Of a stretch of DNA of 5,405 nucleotides, positions 1-5,094 are shown piece after piece. Position 1 is the stretch's first letter. Every line of letters starts with the position of its first letter. Source of the DNA: Dichotomicrobium sp964650735 (GTDB lineage Bacteria; Pseudomonadota; Alphaproteobacteria; Rhizobiales; Rhodomicrobiaceae); NCBI GenBank assembly GCA_964650735.1, contig CAZYUT010000138.1:1-5405 (forward strand), in the 5' to 3' direction. Under the pieces are notes generated by a model that did not search any database, was not told the DNA's origin, and was given only the letters and a program-made list of their open reading frames with translations. The position numbers and the translations under genes are program-made.

Positions 1-1337
1 TCGACCGCGTGCCGCAGCGCGAAGCCGGGATGAACGCCTACGAGATGATGCTGTCGGAAAGCCAGGAGCGCATGTTGATGGTGCTGCGTCCCGGCGCGGA
101 AGCGGCGGCTGAAGCGATCTTCCGCAAATGGGGGCTGGACTTCGCGGTGATCGGTGAGACGACCGACAGTGGGCGGATCGAGATCTGGGACAAGGGTGCG
201 CGCGAGGCGGACATTCCCGTCCGCGCGCTTAGCGCCAGCGCGCCGGAGTATGAGCGCCCGTGGGTCGCGCGGCCCGCGCCCGCCGTGATCCGGCCCGAGG
301 ATGTGCCCGCCCCCGATAGCCTGCTCGGCGCGCTGAAAGAGATGATGGCGGGTCCGCACCTGTGCTCGCGCCGCTGGGTGTGGGAGCAATACGACCACAT
401 GGTTATGGCCGACACCGTTCAGCGCCCCGGCGGCGACGCGGCGGTGATCCGCGTGGGCGGGCCAGGCAGCCGCAAGGCGCTCGCTCTCGCCTGCGACGTG
501 ACCCCGCGCTATTGTGCCGCCGACCCGGAGACCGGCGGTGCGCAGGCTGTCGCGGAGACCTGGCGCAACCTGACCGCCGTAGGCGCGACGCCGCTGGCGA
601 TCACCAACTGCTTGAACTTCGGCAACCCGGAGCGCCCGGAGATCATGGGTGAGTTTGCTGGTTGCGTGAGCGGCATGGGGCATGCGGCGCGTGCGCTGAG
701 CTTCCCGGTCGTGTCGGGGAACGTGTCGCTTTATAACGAGACGAACGGCGTTGCGATCCCGCCAACCCCTGCGATCGGCGGGGTGGGGCTGCTGCCCGAT
801 CTGGAGCACATGGCCACGATCGCATTGAAGCCGGAAGACGAGGTGCTGATCCTTCTGGGCGAAACGCGCGGGGCGCTGGGGCAGTCGCTTTACCAAGAGC
901 ATGCGACCGGCGCTTATACGGGCGCGCCGCCGCCGGTTGACTTGGAAGCCGAGCAGCGCGTCGGCGATCTGGTGCGGGGGCTGATCCGGGATGGCGTCAC
1001 GAAGACCGTGCACGACGTGTCGGACGGCGGCGCGCTGGCCGCGGCGGCGGAAATGGCGCTGGCCGGCGGCATCGGCCTCGCGCTCGACGCGGGCGAACTG
1101 GACATCCCGGCGCACGCCTTCTGGTTCGGCGAGGATCAGGCGCGCTACCTCGTGGCCGTATCGGAAAATGCCGCGGAGATCGTCTGTGCGCAGGCCAAGA
1201 CGGCAGGCGTGTCCGCGCGCATTGTCGGCCGCATCGGCGGTGATGCGCTTGCGCTGCCTGGCGAAACGCCGCTCCCGCTTGCCGAGCTGCGGCATCTTCA
1301 TGAGCACTGGTTCCAGTCTTATGTGTCGAAAGACTGA
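1..1337 (+). CDS. purL: Phosphoribosylformylglycinamidine synthase subunit PurL, C-terminal part (5' end outside window)
   Basis: PurL is the large catalytic subunit of FGAM synthase. It converts FGAR, ATP and ammonia (delivered from glutamine by PurQ, with PurS bridging) to FGAM in de novo purine synthesis in the cytosol. The reading frame is already open at base 3 and runs to TGA at 1335-1337, so about 444 residues are present. Small-type PurL is usually about 740 residues, so the N-terminal 40 % lies upstream. A GTG at 9 is not the real start, because the first residues belong to the conserved interior block ending in LSESQERM, followed by the end of the first AIRS-like half. The second half begins near residue 130 (MVMADTVQRPGGDAAV), with TNCLNFGNPE, SGNVSLYNET and PAIGGVG blocks. 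The C-terminal ATP-fold has HDVSDGGALAAAAEMA and FGEDQARY. The frame is intact and shows no missing block. A BolA-family gene follows after 76 bp on the same strand. Identification is very secure. Confidence 0.97.
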   Translation, partial: DRVPQREAGMNAYEMMLSESQERMLMVLRPGAEAAAEAIFRKWGLDFAVIGETTDSGRIEIWDKGAREADIPVRALSASAPEYERPWVARPAPAVIRPEDVPAPDSLLGALKEMMAGPHLCSRRWVWEQYDHMVMADTVQRPGGDAAVIRVGGPGSRKALALACDVTPRYCAADPETGGAQAVAETWRNLTAVGATPLAITNCLNFGNPERPEIMGEFAGCVSGMGHAARALSFPVVSGNVSLYNETNGVAIPPTPAIGGVGLLPDLEHMATIALKPEDEVLILLGETRGALGQSLYQEHATGAYTGAPPPVDLEAEQRVGDLVRGLIRDGVTKTVHDVSDGGALAAAAEMALAGGIGLALDAGELDIPAHAFWFGEDQARYLVAVSENAAEIVCAQAKTAGVSARIVGRIGGDALALPGETPLPLAELRHLHEHWFQSYVSKD

Positions 1338-1359
1338 GCGCCAGGGTCGGACATTGTTG

Positions 1360-1388
1360 TTGGCAGAGCCGGGCGTGATGTGTAGTGT
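1360..1388 (+). promoter_or_regulatory. Weak sigma70-type promoter candidate upstream of the BolA gene
   Basis: TTGGCA at 1360-1365 and TAGTGT at 1383-1388 are separated by 17 bp, in the 76-bp gap between purL and the BolA-like gene. The -35 box fits well, but the -10 box matches only three of six consensus bases. It could let bolA-grxD be expressed apart from purL. It could also be chance, since read-through from purL is equally plausible and no terminator is visible in the gap. Confidence 0.22.
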
Positions 1389-1413
1389 TTAGAGGCATTC
1401 TAGGAGATTGCTA

Positions 1414-1647
1414 ATGCCGATGGAAGCCGCCGAAATCGAAGCGTTGATCAAGGCCAAGCTGCCTGATGCGCAGGTCACGATTCGCGACCTGGCGGGCGAC
1501 GGGGATCATTACGCGGCGGTGATCGTCTCAGAAGCGTTCCGGGGCAAGACCAAGGTTCAGCAGCATCAGCTTGTCTATGACGCTTTGCAGGGCCGGATGG
1601 GCGGGGCGCTGCACGCGCTTGCCCTTCAGACCTCGGCGCCGGACTAA
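1414..1647 (+). CDS. BolA-family protein (iron-sulfur / iron-homeostasis partner of CGFS glutaredoxin)
   Basis: This is a 77-residue protein of the BolA family. These small cytosolic proteins form [2Fe-2S]-bridged or apo complexes with CGFS monothiol glutaredoxins and act in iron-sulfur cluster trafficking or iron sensing. The start is ATG 1414, because AGGAG at 1402-1406 sits 7 nt before it; an in-frame TTG at 1408 would be only 1 nt from that site. The fold signature is visible: an N-terminal helix (residues 4-16), a strand carrying GDHY with His32 in the variable [H/C] loop that can ligate a cluster, FRGKTKVQQHQLVYDAL as the helix-turn-helix-like part (about 42-58), and the near-invariant His67 in LHALAL. 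It is short, like BolA2/IbaG-type members, and lacks the longer tail of E. coli BolA. The neighbour 41 bp downstream is its expected partner, a CGFS glutaredoxin. The family call is secure; which BolA subtype it is cannot be settled here, so no symbol is given. Confidence 0.93.
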   Translation: MPMEAAEIEALIKAKLPDAQVTIRDLAGDGDHYAAVIVSEAFRGKTKVQQHQLVYDALQGRMGGALHALALQTSAPD

Positions 1648-1688
1648 GCCCGTCAGTTTTCCGCACACACCGCAAGTCGAAGGACGCA

Positions 1689-2042
1689 ATGATGGACCAG
1701 CAAAACGCTCACGACTGGATCAAGGATCAGGTTGAAAACAACGACGTTGTCCTGTTCATGAAGGGAAACCGCCATTTTCCGCAGTGCGGGTTTTCCGCGC
1801 AGGTCGTCCGGATGCTCGATTATCTGGGCGTCGACTATAAGGATGTGAATGTCCTCGAAGACAACGACGTGCGCGAGGGCATCAAGACCTACACCAACTG
1901 GCCGACCATCCCGCAGCTGTATGTGAAGGGAGAGTTTGTCGGTGGATGTGATATTCTGACCGAGATGTTCCAGGAAGGCGAACTGCAGCAGCATCTGGAG
2001 CAGAAGAATATTGCTTTCGAGAAGCGCTCGGCACCGGCCTAA
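1689..2042 (+). CDS. grxD: Monothiol CGFS glutaredoxin, Grx4/GrxD type
   Basis: This is a 117-residue single-domain monothiol glutaredoxin. The family binds a glutathione-ligated [2Fe-2S] cluster as a homodimer or as a heterodimer with BolA, and passes it to acceptor proteins in the cytosol. The active site is Cys33-Gly-Phe-Ser36, preceded by FPQ. The glutathione-contacting elements are present: Lys25 in FMKG, the WPTIPQLYV block (71-79) with the cis-Pro, and GGCD (85-88). Length matches E. coli GrxD (about 115). GAAGGA at 1679-1684 lies 4 nt before ATG 1689 and 7 nt before a second ATG at 1692, so the protein may start at either Met, a difference of one residue. The loop before the active site reads GNRHFPQ where many homologues have GTPxFPQ; this is a mild variation. 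It lies 41 bp downstream of the BolA gene, with no terminator between, so co-expression is likely. Confidence 0.96.
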   Translation: MMDQQNAHDWIKDQVENNDVVLFMKGNRHFPQCGFSAQVVRMLDYLGVDYKDVNVLEDNDVREGIKTYTNWPTIPQLYVKGEFVGGCDILTEMFQEGELQQHLEQKNIAFEKRSAPA

Positions 2043-2045
2043 TCG

Positions 2046-2063
2046 TCCCCGCTGACACGGGGA
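2046..2063 (+). other. Hairpin just after grxD, without a U-tract
   Basis: TCCCCG (2046-2051) and CGGGGA (2058-2063) form a perfect 6-bp stem with a 6-nt loop, starting 3 nt after the grxD stop. No run of T follows, so it is not a standard intrinsic terminator. Its 3' arm overlaps the GGAGGG at 2061-2066 that would serve a TTG start at 2079 of the next gene. It could be a weak terminator, an RNA-stability element, or a masking of that site. Confidence 0.4.
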
Positions 2064-2105
2064 GGGCGGATCGTCTGGTTGTCCGGCGCGGGGTGCGGGA
2101 CGAAG

Positions 2106-2699
2106 ATGGACGACCTCACGACGGACGACTATCGCCCCTCGCCGTCATCATCGGGTGACGAAAGCGTCCGTTTGCCTCATCAGCGGGCGGTTGCGCGGTC
2201 GCCGCTCGCGCCGTACCGTCCGGGCATGATCCGCACGTTTGCGGTTGGCCTCATGATCATCGGCGCGACAGCCTCGCTCGTACTCGGCCTCACCCTGCCG
2301 GTCATCGAACTCACCTATTTCTACGTCTGGTCCGACACCCACTCCTTCGTGTCGATCGTCCTGGCGCTCTATGCTGAGCAGGAGTTGTTCCTGGCCGGCA
2401 TCCTTGTGGTGTTTTCGATGCTGTTTCCGGCGATCAAGCTGCTTTATCTGCTCGTCGCCTACACCACGATGGCCGTGGGCAGCGGCGCGCGCCAACGCAT
2501 GCTGCACCGGATGTCGTGGCTTGGAAAGTGGTCGATGCTGGATGTGTTGGTGCTCGCGCTGGTGATCTTCTATGTGAAGGCGAGCGCGCTGACCGAGGCG
2601 GCGGCATTGCCCGGCGTATACTTCTTCTCTGCCGCCGTGCTGATGACCATGATCGCCTACGCGCTCGTTGAGCACAGCCCCGGCGCGCGCGAGGAGTGA
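2106..2699 (+). CDS. Single-domain PqiA-like (paraquat-inducible protein A family) inner-membrane protein
   Basis: This 197-residue inner-membrane protein matches the PqiA domain family. E. coli PqiA carries two such domains and works with PqiB/PqiC in envelope (lipid transport, MCE) maintenance; this protein has only one. After a polar, Ser/Pro-rich cytosolic N-terminus of about 40 residues come four hydrophobic spans at roughly 44-66, 95-120, 144-160 and 169-188. The diagnostic C-terminal part is there: a FPAIKLLYLL segment, then LGKWSMLDVLVLAL before the third span, and GVYFFSAAVLMTM in the fourth. Start choice is uncertain. ATG 2106 is preferred (GGGA at 2097-2100, 5 nt away); TTG 2079 has GGAGGG at 12 nt, and ATG 2226 would remove the polar tail but has no good ribosome site. 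There is no MCE-domain (PqiB-like) or lipoprotein partner in the window, so its specific role is unknown. It converges with rpsD across 19 bp. Confidence 0.85.
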   Translation: MDDLTTDDYRPSPSSSGDESVRLPHQRAVARSPLAPYRPGMIRTFAVGLMIIGATASLVLGLTLPVIELTYFYVWSDTHSFVSIVLALYAEQELFLAGILVVFSMLFPAIKLLYLLVAYTTMAVGSGARQRMLHRMSWLGKWSMLDVLVLALVIFYVKASALTEAAALPGVYFFSAAVLMTMIAYALVEHSPGAREE

Positions 2700-2718
2700 C
2701 CCGCGCCGGGCCGGCCGG

Positions 2719-3336
2719 TCAACGCGAATAGAACTCGACCACCAGGTTCGGTTCCATCATAACCGGATAGGGGACGTCGCTGAATTGCGGGATGCGCAGC
2801 AGCGAGGCCGTCATCTTGTTGTGATCGACGTCGAGATAATCGGGCACGTCGCGCTCGGCGCTTTCGATCGCTTCGAGCACGAGGCCCATATCGCGGGATT
2901 TCTCGCGCACCTCGATCACATCGCCTTCCTTGCACCGGTAGCTTGGAATGGTAACGCGGCGGCCATTGACCTTCACGTGGCCGTGGTTCACGAACTGGCG
3001 CGCGGCGAACACAGTCGGTACGAATTTCGCGCGGTAGACGATTGCGTCCAGGCGGCGCTCCAGCAGGCCGATCAGCGCCTCGGAGGTATCGCCCTTCTGC
3101 CGGGTGGCTTCCTTATAGACGGCGCGGAACTGCTTTTCGGTGATGTTGCCGTAGTAGCCCTTGAGCTTCTGCTTGGCGCGGAGCTGCGCACCGTAGTCCG
3201 ACAGTTTGCCGCGGCGGCGCTGGCCGTGCTGGCCGGGGCCGTATTCACGTTTGTTCACGGGGCTTTTCGGCCGGCCCCAGATATTCTCGCCCATGCGGCG
3301 ATCGATCTTGTACTTGGCGCTGATGCGCTTGCTCAT
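2719..3336 (-). CDS. rpsD: 30S ribosomal protein S4
   Basis: S4 is a primary 16S rRNA binder that nucleates 30S assembly and contributes to decoding accuracy; in E. coli it also represses its own operon. The protein has 205 residues, the usual length for alphaproteobacteria, and starts with MSKRISAKYK. The conserved GENIWGRPKSPVNKREYGPGQHG block covers about 16-38, QLRAKQKLKGYYGNITEKQF covers 51-70, and the S4 RNA-binding domain runs about 94-157 with FVNHGHVKVNGRRV at its core. It ends in NLVVEFYSR. The N-terminal zinc cysteines of some S4 proteins are absent, so this is the C-minus form; the only Cys is 135. The frame stays open upstream to 3486, but ATG 3336 is chosen because it gives the universal N-terminus and has GGGAG (3346-3350) 9 nt before it. 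It is a lone gene, not in the alpha operon with rpoA, as is usual in this class. The upstream leader is unusual; see the separate entries. Confidence 0.97.
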   Translation of the reverse strand: MSKRISAKYKIDRRMGENIWGRPKSPVNKREYGPGQHGQRRRGKLSDYGAQLRAKQKLKGYYGNITEKQFRAVYKEATRQKGDTSEALIGLLERRLDAIVYRAKFVPTVFAARQFVNHGHVKVNGRRVTIPSYRCKEGDVIEVREKSRDMGLVLEAIESAERDVPDYLDVDHNKMTASLLRIPQFSDVPYPVMMEPNLVVEFYSR

Positions 3337-3368
3337 CCGATCTGACTCCCAAAGTCTGCAAAAAACAT
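3333..3368 (-). other. Possible 11-codon leader ORF overlapping the rpsD start
   Basis: An ATG at 3368 on the minus strand opens an 11-residue frame (MFFADFGSQIG). Its TGA shares bases with the rpsD ATG in an ATGA overlap, the geometry of translational coupling. Against it, no Shine-Dalgarno lies at a normal distance: the AGGAGG at 3393-3398 is 24 nt upstream. An open frame this short arises easily by chance. Listed as a possibility only. Confidence 0.2.
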
Positions 3369-3383
3369 GTTGGTGCGTGGTAT

Positions 3384-3393
3384 GCAACGTTGC
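3384..3393. repeat. 10-bp perfect palindrome in the rpsD leader
   Basis: GCAACGTTGC is perfectly self-complementary and lies 48-57 bp before the rpsD start. It overlaps the AGGAGG at 3393-3398 (minus strand) by one base and contains the alternative TTG codon (3387-3385). It could be an operator half-site pair or part of a leader-RNA structure. Palindromes of this length are expected by chance about once in 1 kb per position class, so the palindrome alone is weak evidence. Confidence 0.35.
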
Positions 3394-3467
3394 CTCCTGG
3401 CCCGCATGAGCGGGTGACAGGCGATCCGGCGGACAAAAAGGCTGCTCAGGAGATCGCCACGGCAACG
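3388..3467 (-). promoter_or_regulatory. Possible regulatory fold in the rpsD leader that masks an AGGAGG
   Basis: Read on the minus strand, CGTTGC (3467-3462) and CTCCTG (3452-3447) are complementary to the contiguous 12-nt arm CAGGAGGCAACG (3399-3388). This would make a 12-bp stem with a 9-nt bulge on the 5' side. The 3' arm contains AGGAGG (3398-3393). The region inside carries a second small hairpin, CCCGC-TCAT-GCGGG (3414-3401). The rest of the arm can alternatively pair with itself through the palindrome at 3384-3393. S4 is a known autorepressor in other bacteria, so a protein-responsive leader is conceivable, but nothing here shows S4 binding. The pairing was found by eye and no folding energy was computed. 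Confidence 0.35.
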
Positions 3468-3469
3468 CA

Positions 3470-3499
3470 AAAAGGCGGCCGCTCACGCGCCCGCCTTTT
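3470..3499 (-). terminator. Intrinsic terminator-like hairpin, likely for the trmJ - secreted-protein transcript
   Basis: AAAAGGCGG (3470-3478) and CCGCCTTTT (3491-3499) form a 9-bp stem with a 12-nt loop. On the minus strand the 3' arm ends in five T residues (3473-3469), the usual intrinsic terminator shape. It lies 57 bp after the stop of the upstream minus-strand gene and about 130 bp before rpsD, so it fits as the end of the trmJ-side transcript. Because the stem is A/T-flanked on both sides it has some bidirectional character. A promoter candidate for rpsD lies just upstream (3503-3532), which places this hairpin at the very start of the possible rpsD mRNA. Confidence 0.7.
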
Positions 3500-3502
3500 C
3501 AA

Positions 3503-3532
3503 TATGTACACAGCCGCCGACGCGGTTGTCAA
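3503..3532 (-). promoter_or_regulatory. Sigma70-type promoter candidate for rpsD
   Basis: On the minus strand a full-consensus -35 box TTGACA (3532-3527) is followed after 18 bp by TACATA (3508-3503), a modest -10 box. Transcription would begin near 3496, giving a leader of about 160 nt before the rpsD ATG. The perfect -35 in otherwise GC-rich non-coding DNA, and the AT-rich -10 region, support it. The 18-bp spacing and weak -10 are against. A further promoter closer to rpsD cannot be excluded; I found no convincing one. Confidence 0.4.
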
Positions 3533-3556
3533 CACGCGCCGCCGGGGCGCGGACAA

Positions 3557-4117
3557 TTACGAATTCTTGGCTTGCTTGAGGTAGTTCTCGATAGCGGCGC
3601 GCACCTGCTGCCGGTCTTCATCGGTGCACTCGTACTTGCTCTCGTCGGGATCGGAGATGATCTCTGGCTCCTGAGAGCCGTCGCCCTTATCGACGAAACG
3701 CACATTGCCGCTGAGCCACATCACCGTGAACAGGTGCAGGCGGTTGATAAACAGGAGCTGTTCCTCGGTCCACTGGTCCTTTGCCCGCTCCTCGCGCATC
3801 ATCGTCAGGTAGTTCTGCGCCTGAAGTTGCGGCAGATCGCACATCTGGGCATGCGCGGACAGGCGCGCGACCCGAATGACGCGGCGGGCATCATCCACCG
3901 GGATGACGATGCTCGACACGTTGGACTTGTCGATCTTCATCACCGAACCGTCGGGGCGCTTGATTTCGCTGGGGATCGTGGTCAGCGCAAACCCCGTAAT
4001 GACATTCACGGTTTTTTCGCTCAGTTCGCTATCGTCCTGAGCGATCGCCGGCCCAGCATGCAAACTCAAAGCTACCGCGGCCAAAGCCAAGAATTTCGTC
4101 ACAATCACACTCTTCAT
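3557..4117 (-). CDS. Unrecognised small secreted (periplasmic) protein
   Basis: I do not recognise this family. The protein has 186 residues from ATG 4117, which is preferred over an in-frame GTG at 4186 because AGGGG (4128-4124) sits 6 nt before it and it yields a clean signal peptide: MKSVIVTK, a hydrophobic core of about 12 residues, then AGPAIA with probable cleavage after Ala26. The mature part of about 160 residues is soluble and rather charged, with no further membrane span. Two cysteines, Cys93 and Cys164, could form a periplasmic disulfide. The middle (about 95-140) looks mostly helical (QLQAQNYLTMMREERAKDQ, then LLFINRLHLFTVMWL), and the C-terminus (168-183) is another charged helix. 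It lies 76 bp downstream of trmJ on the same strand, is followed by the terminator-like hairpin at 3470-3499, and occupies the spot between trmJ and rpsD where, from memory, some Rhizobiales carry murI. The reading frame, signal peptide and ribosome site make it a real gene; the function is unknown. Confidence 0.85.
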   Translation of the reverse strand: MKSVIVTKFLALAAVALSLHAGPAIAQDDSELSEKTVNVITGFALTTIPSEIKRPDGSVMKIDKSNVSSIVIPVDDARRVIRVARLSAHAQMCDLPQLQAQNYLTMMREERAKDQWTEEQLLFINRLHLFTVMWLSGNVRFVDKGDGSQEPEIISDPDESKYECTDEDRQQVRAAIENYLKQAKNS

Positions 4118-4130
4118 CGTTTGCCCCTGG

Positions 4131-4147
4131 CTCGCTTTCGAGGCGAG
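4131..4147 (-). other. Small hairpin in front of the secreted-protein gene
   Basis: CTCGC (4131-4135) and GCGAG (4143-4147) can pair around a 7-nt loop, 3 nt upstream of the AGGGG ribosome site of the next gene. There is no T-run after it on either strand. It is short and may be chance, but it is the only structure seen in the gap between the trmJ stop and this gene. Confidence 0.25.
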
Positions 4148-4193
4148 ATGCCACCTGTTCCGATGAATGGGCAATAGCACAATCACGGCGGCA

Positions 4194-5018
4194 CTATGAC
4201 ATTTTCGAGTTTTCCCGGGGCCGGCCTTCGTGCCGGCGTGTCAGGGAAGTCACAATGCCGCGCAGCGTGCGGACCTCCTGTTCGGTGGCTCCCATCCGTT
4301 TAAACATGCTGCGGATACCTCGCACCATCCGCGGCCGCTTTTCCGGCGGACGCAAGAAGCCTGAAGCATCCAGCTCCCCTTCCAAGTGCTCAAAAAAACC
4401 GATCAGCTCGTCCTGAGTTGCGGGCCTGGTTTCAGCAGGTTCCGCAGTCTCAGCGTTCTGCGCCTGCTTTGTCGCGGCTCCGAGCAGCGCTTTCCGCCAC
4501 TCATACGCGATCAGTAATACCGCTTGCGCCAGATTGATGGACGCGAAAGCGGGCACGACCGGCGCGCTTACGATCACATCAGCGATGGCGATGTCGTCGT
4601 TTTCGAGACCCGATCGCTCTTTTCCGAATAGCACACCGCAATTTTGGCGAGCTTTTGTCCGCGCCAGCATTTCCCCCGCCGCGTCCTCGGGCTCCACGAC
4701 AGGTTTGTTCATGTCACGGCGGCGCGCGGTCGTGGCGATAACATAGTGCAGATCGGCCACGGCGGCCTTGAGGTCCGGGAACACCTTGGCGCTGTCAACG
4801 ACTGCCAGCGCATTGGCGGCGTAGGCGCGAGCGGCTTCGTTCGGCCAGCCGTCACGCGGCGCGACGATCCGCAATTCGCCCAGACCGAAATTCGCCATGG
4901 CCCGGGCGGCCGCGCCGATGTTATCGCCAAGCTGCGGCTCCACGAGGATGATAGCGGGGGCCGATGGCGGCCCGTTCAGTCCCGCGCCGGGGGGACGGCT
5001 AAAAGATGGTTGCGACAT
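4194..5018 (-). CDS. trmJ: TrmJ-like SPOUT tRNA 2'-O-methyltransferase (TrmH family, group 1)
   Basis: This 274-residue cytosolic SPOUT-class enzyme belongs to the TrmH-group-1/TrmJ family, whose characterised members 2'-O-methylate the nucleotide at position 32 of tRNA using S-adenosylmethionine. The three SPOUT motifs are visible: PQLGDNIGAAARAMANFG (28-45) with the conserved Asn and Arg, GVLFGKERSGLEN (128-140), and ASINLAQAVLLIAYEW (159-174), which form the trefoil-knot SAM site. A low-complexity Ala/Glu/Thr linker (about 180-200) leads to a C-terminal helical segment (202-266) with GFFEHLEGELDASGFLRP, typical of TrmJ. Start ATG 5018 is used; a GTG immediately before it (5021) is equally possible, and no strong ribosome site is visible. 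It ends in TAG, 76 bp before the secreted-protein gene, with no terminator between, so the two may be co-transcribed. It is divergent from icd. The family is certain; position 32 as target is inferred from the family. Confidence 0.93.
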   Translation of the reverse strand: MSQPSFSRPPGAGLNGPPSAPAIILVEPQLGDNIGAAARAMANFGLGELRIVAPRDGWPNEAARAYAANALAVVDSAKVFPDLKAAVADLHYVIATTARRRDMNKPVVEPEDAAGEMLARTKARQNCGVLFGKERSGLENDDIAIADVIVSAPVVPAFASINLAQAVLLIAYEWRKALLGAATKQAQNAETAEPAETRPATQDELIGFFEHLEGELDASGFLRPPEKRPRMVRGIRSMFKRMGATEQEVRTLRGIVTSLTRRHEGRPRENSKMS

Positions 5019-5056
5019 CACCGCTGTCTACACGGGCTGACTAGCGCCGGCAAGGC

Positions 5057-5085
5057 TTGGCCGCGCCACCGCGCCGCATTATGCT
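5057..5085 (+). promoter_or_regulatory. Promoter candidate for icd
   Basis: TTGGCC (5057-5062) and TATGCT (5080-5085) are 17 bp apart, each matching four of six sigma70 consensus bases. Transcription would start near 5092, about 46 nt before the icd ATG. The -10 box overlaps a divergent -10 candidate for trmJ, and a 9-bp direct repeat flanks it. Confidence 0.4.
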
Positions 5086-5094
5086 GCGCCGCAT
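5071..5094. repeat. 9-bp direct repeat around the icd/trmJ -10 boxes
   Basis: GCGCCGCAT occurs at 5071-5079 and again at 5086-5094, a 15-bp period. The copies bracket the shared AT-rich core that contains both -10 candidates. They could be a regulator's tandem binding sites, or simple GC-rich drift. Confidence 0.4.

Noticed and set aside
9..11. GTG as the start of purL
   Set aside because: The codons before and after it match the conserved interior of PurL, so the real start lies before the window.
38..415. 125-residue minus-strand open frame
   Set aside because: Shadow of purL, whose conserved blocks fill the plus strand here.
2710..2718. GC-rich palindrome as a rho-independent terminator between the convergent genes
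   Set aside because: No T-run follows it on either strand and the stem has almost no loop.
2668..3345. 225-residue open frame on the plus strand
   Set aside because: It is exactly antisense to rpsD, starts inside the pqiA-like gene, has no recognisable motif, and rpsD on the other strand is unmistakable.
3337..3486. 50-residue N-terminal extension of S4 from 3486
   Set aside because: It would be read from inside the terminator-like hairpin, is low in family similarity, and S4 proteins begin at the MSKRI methionine. The nearer TTG at 3387 is kept only as a finding.
3572..4177. 201-residue plus-strand open frame
   Set aside because: Antisense shadow of the secreted-protein gene, which has the signal peptide and ribosome site; the plus-strand translation has no such support.
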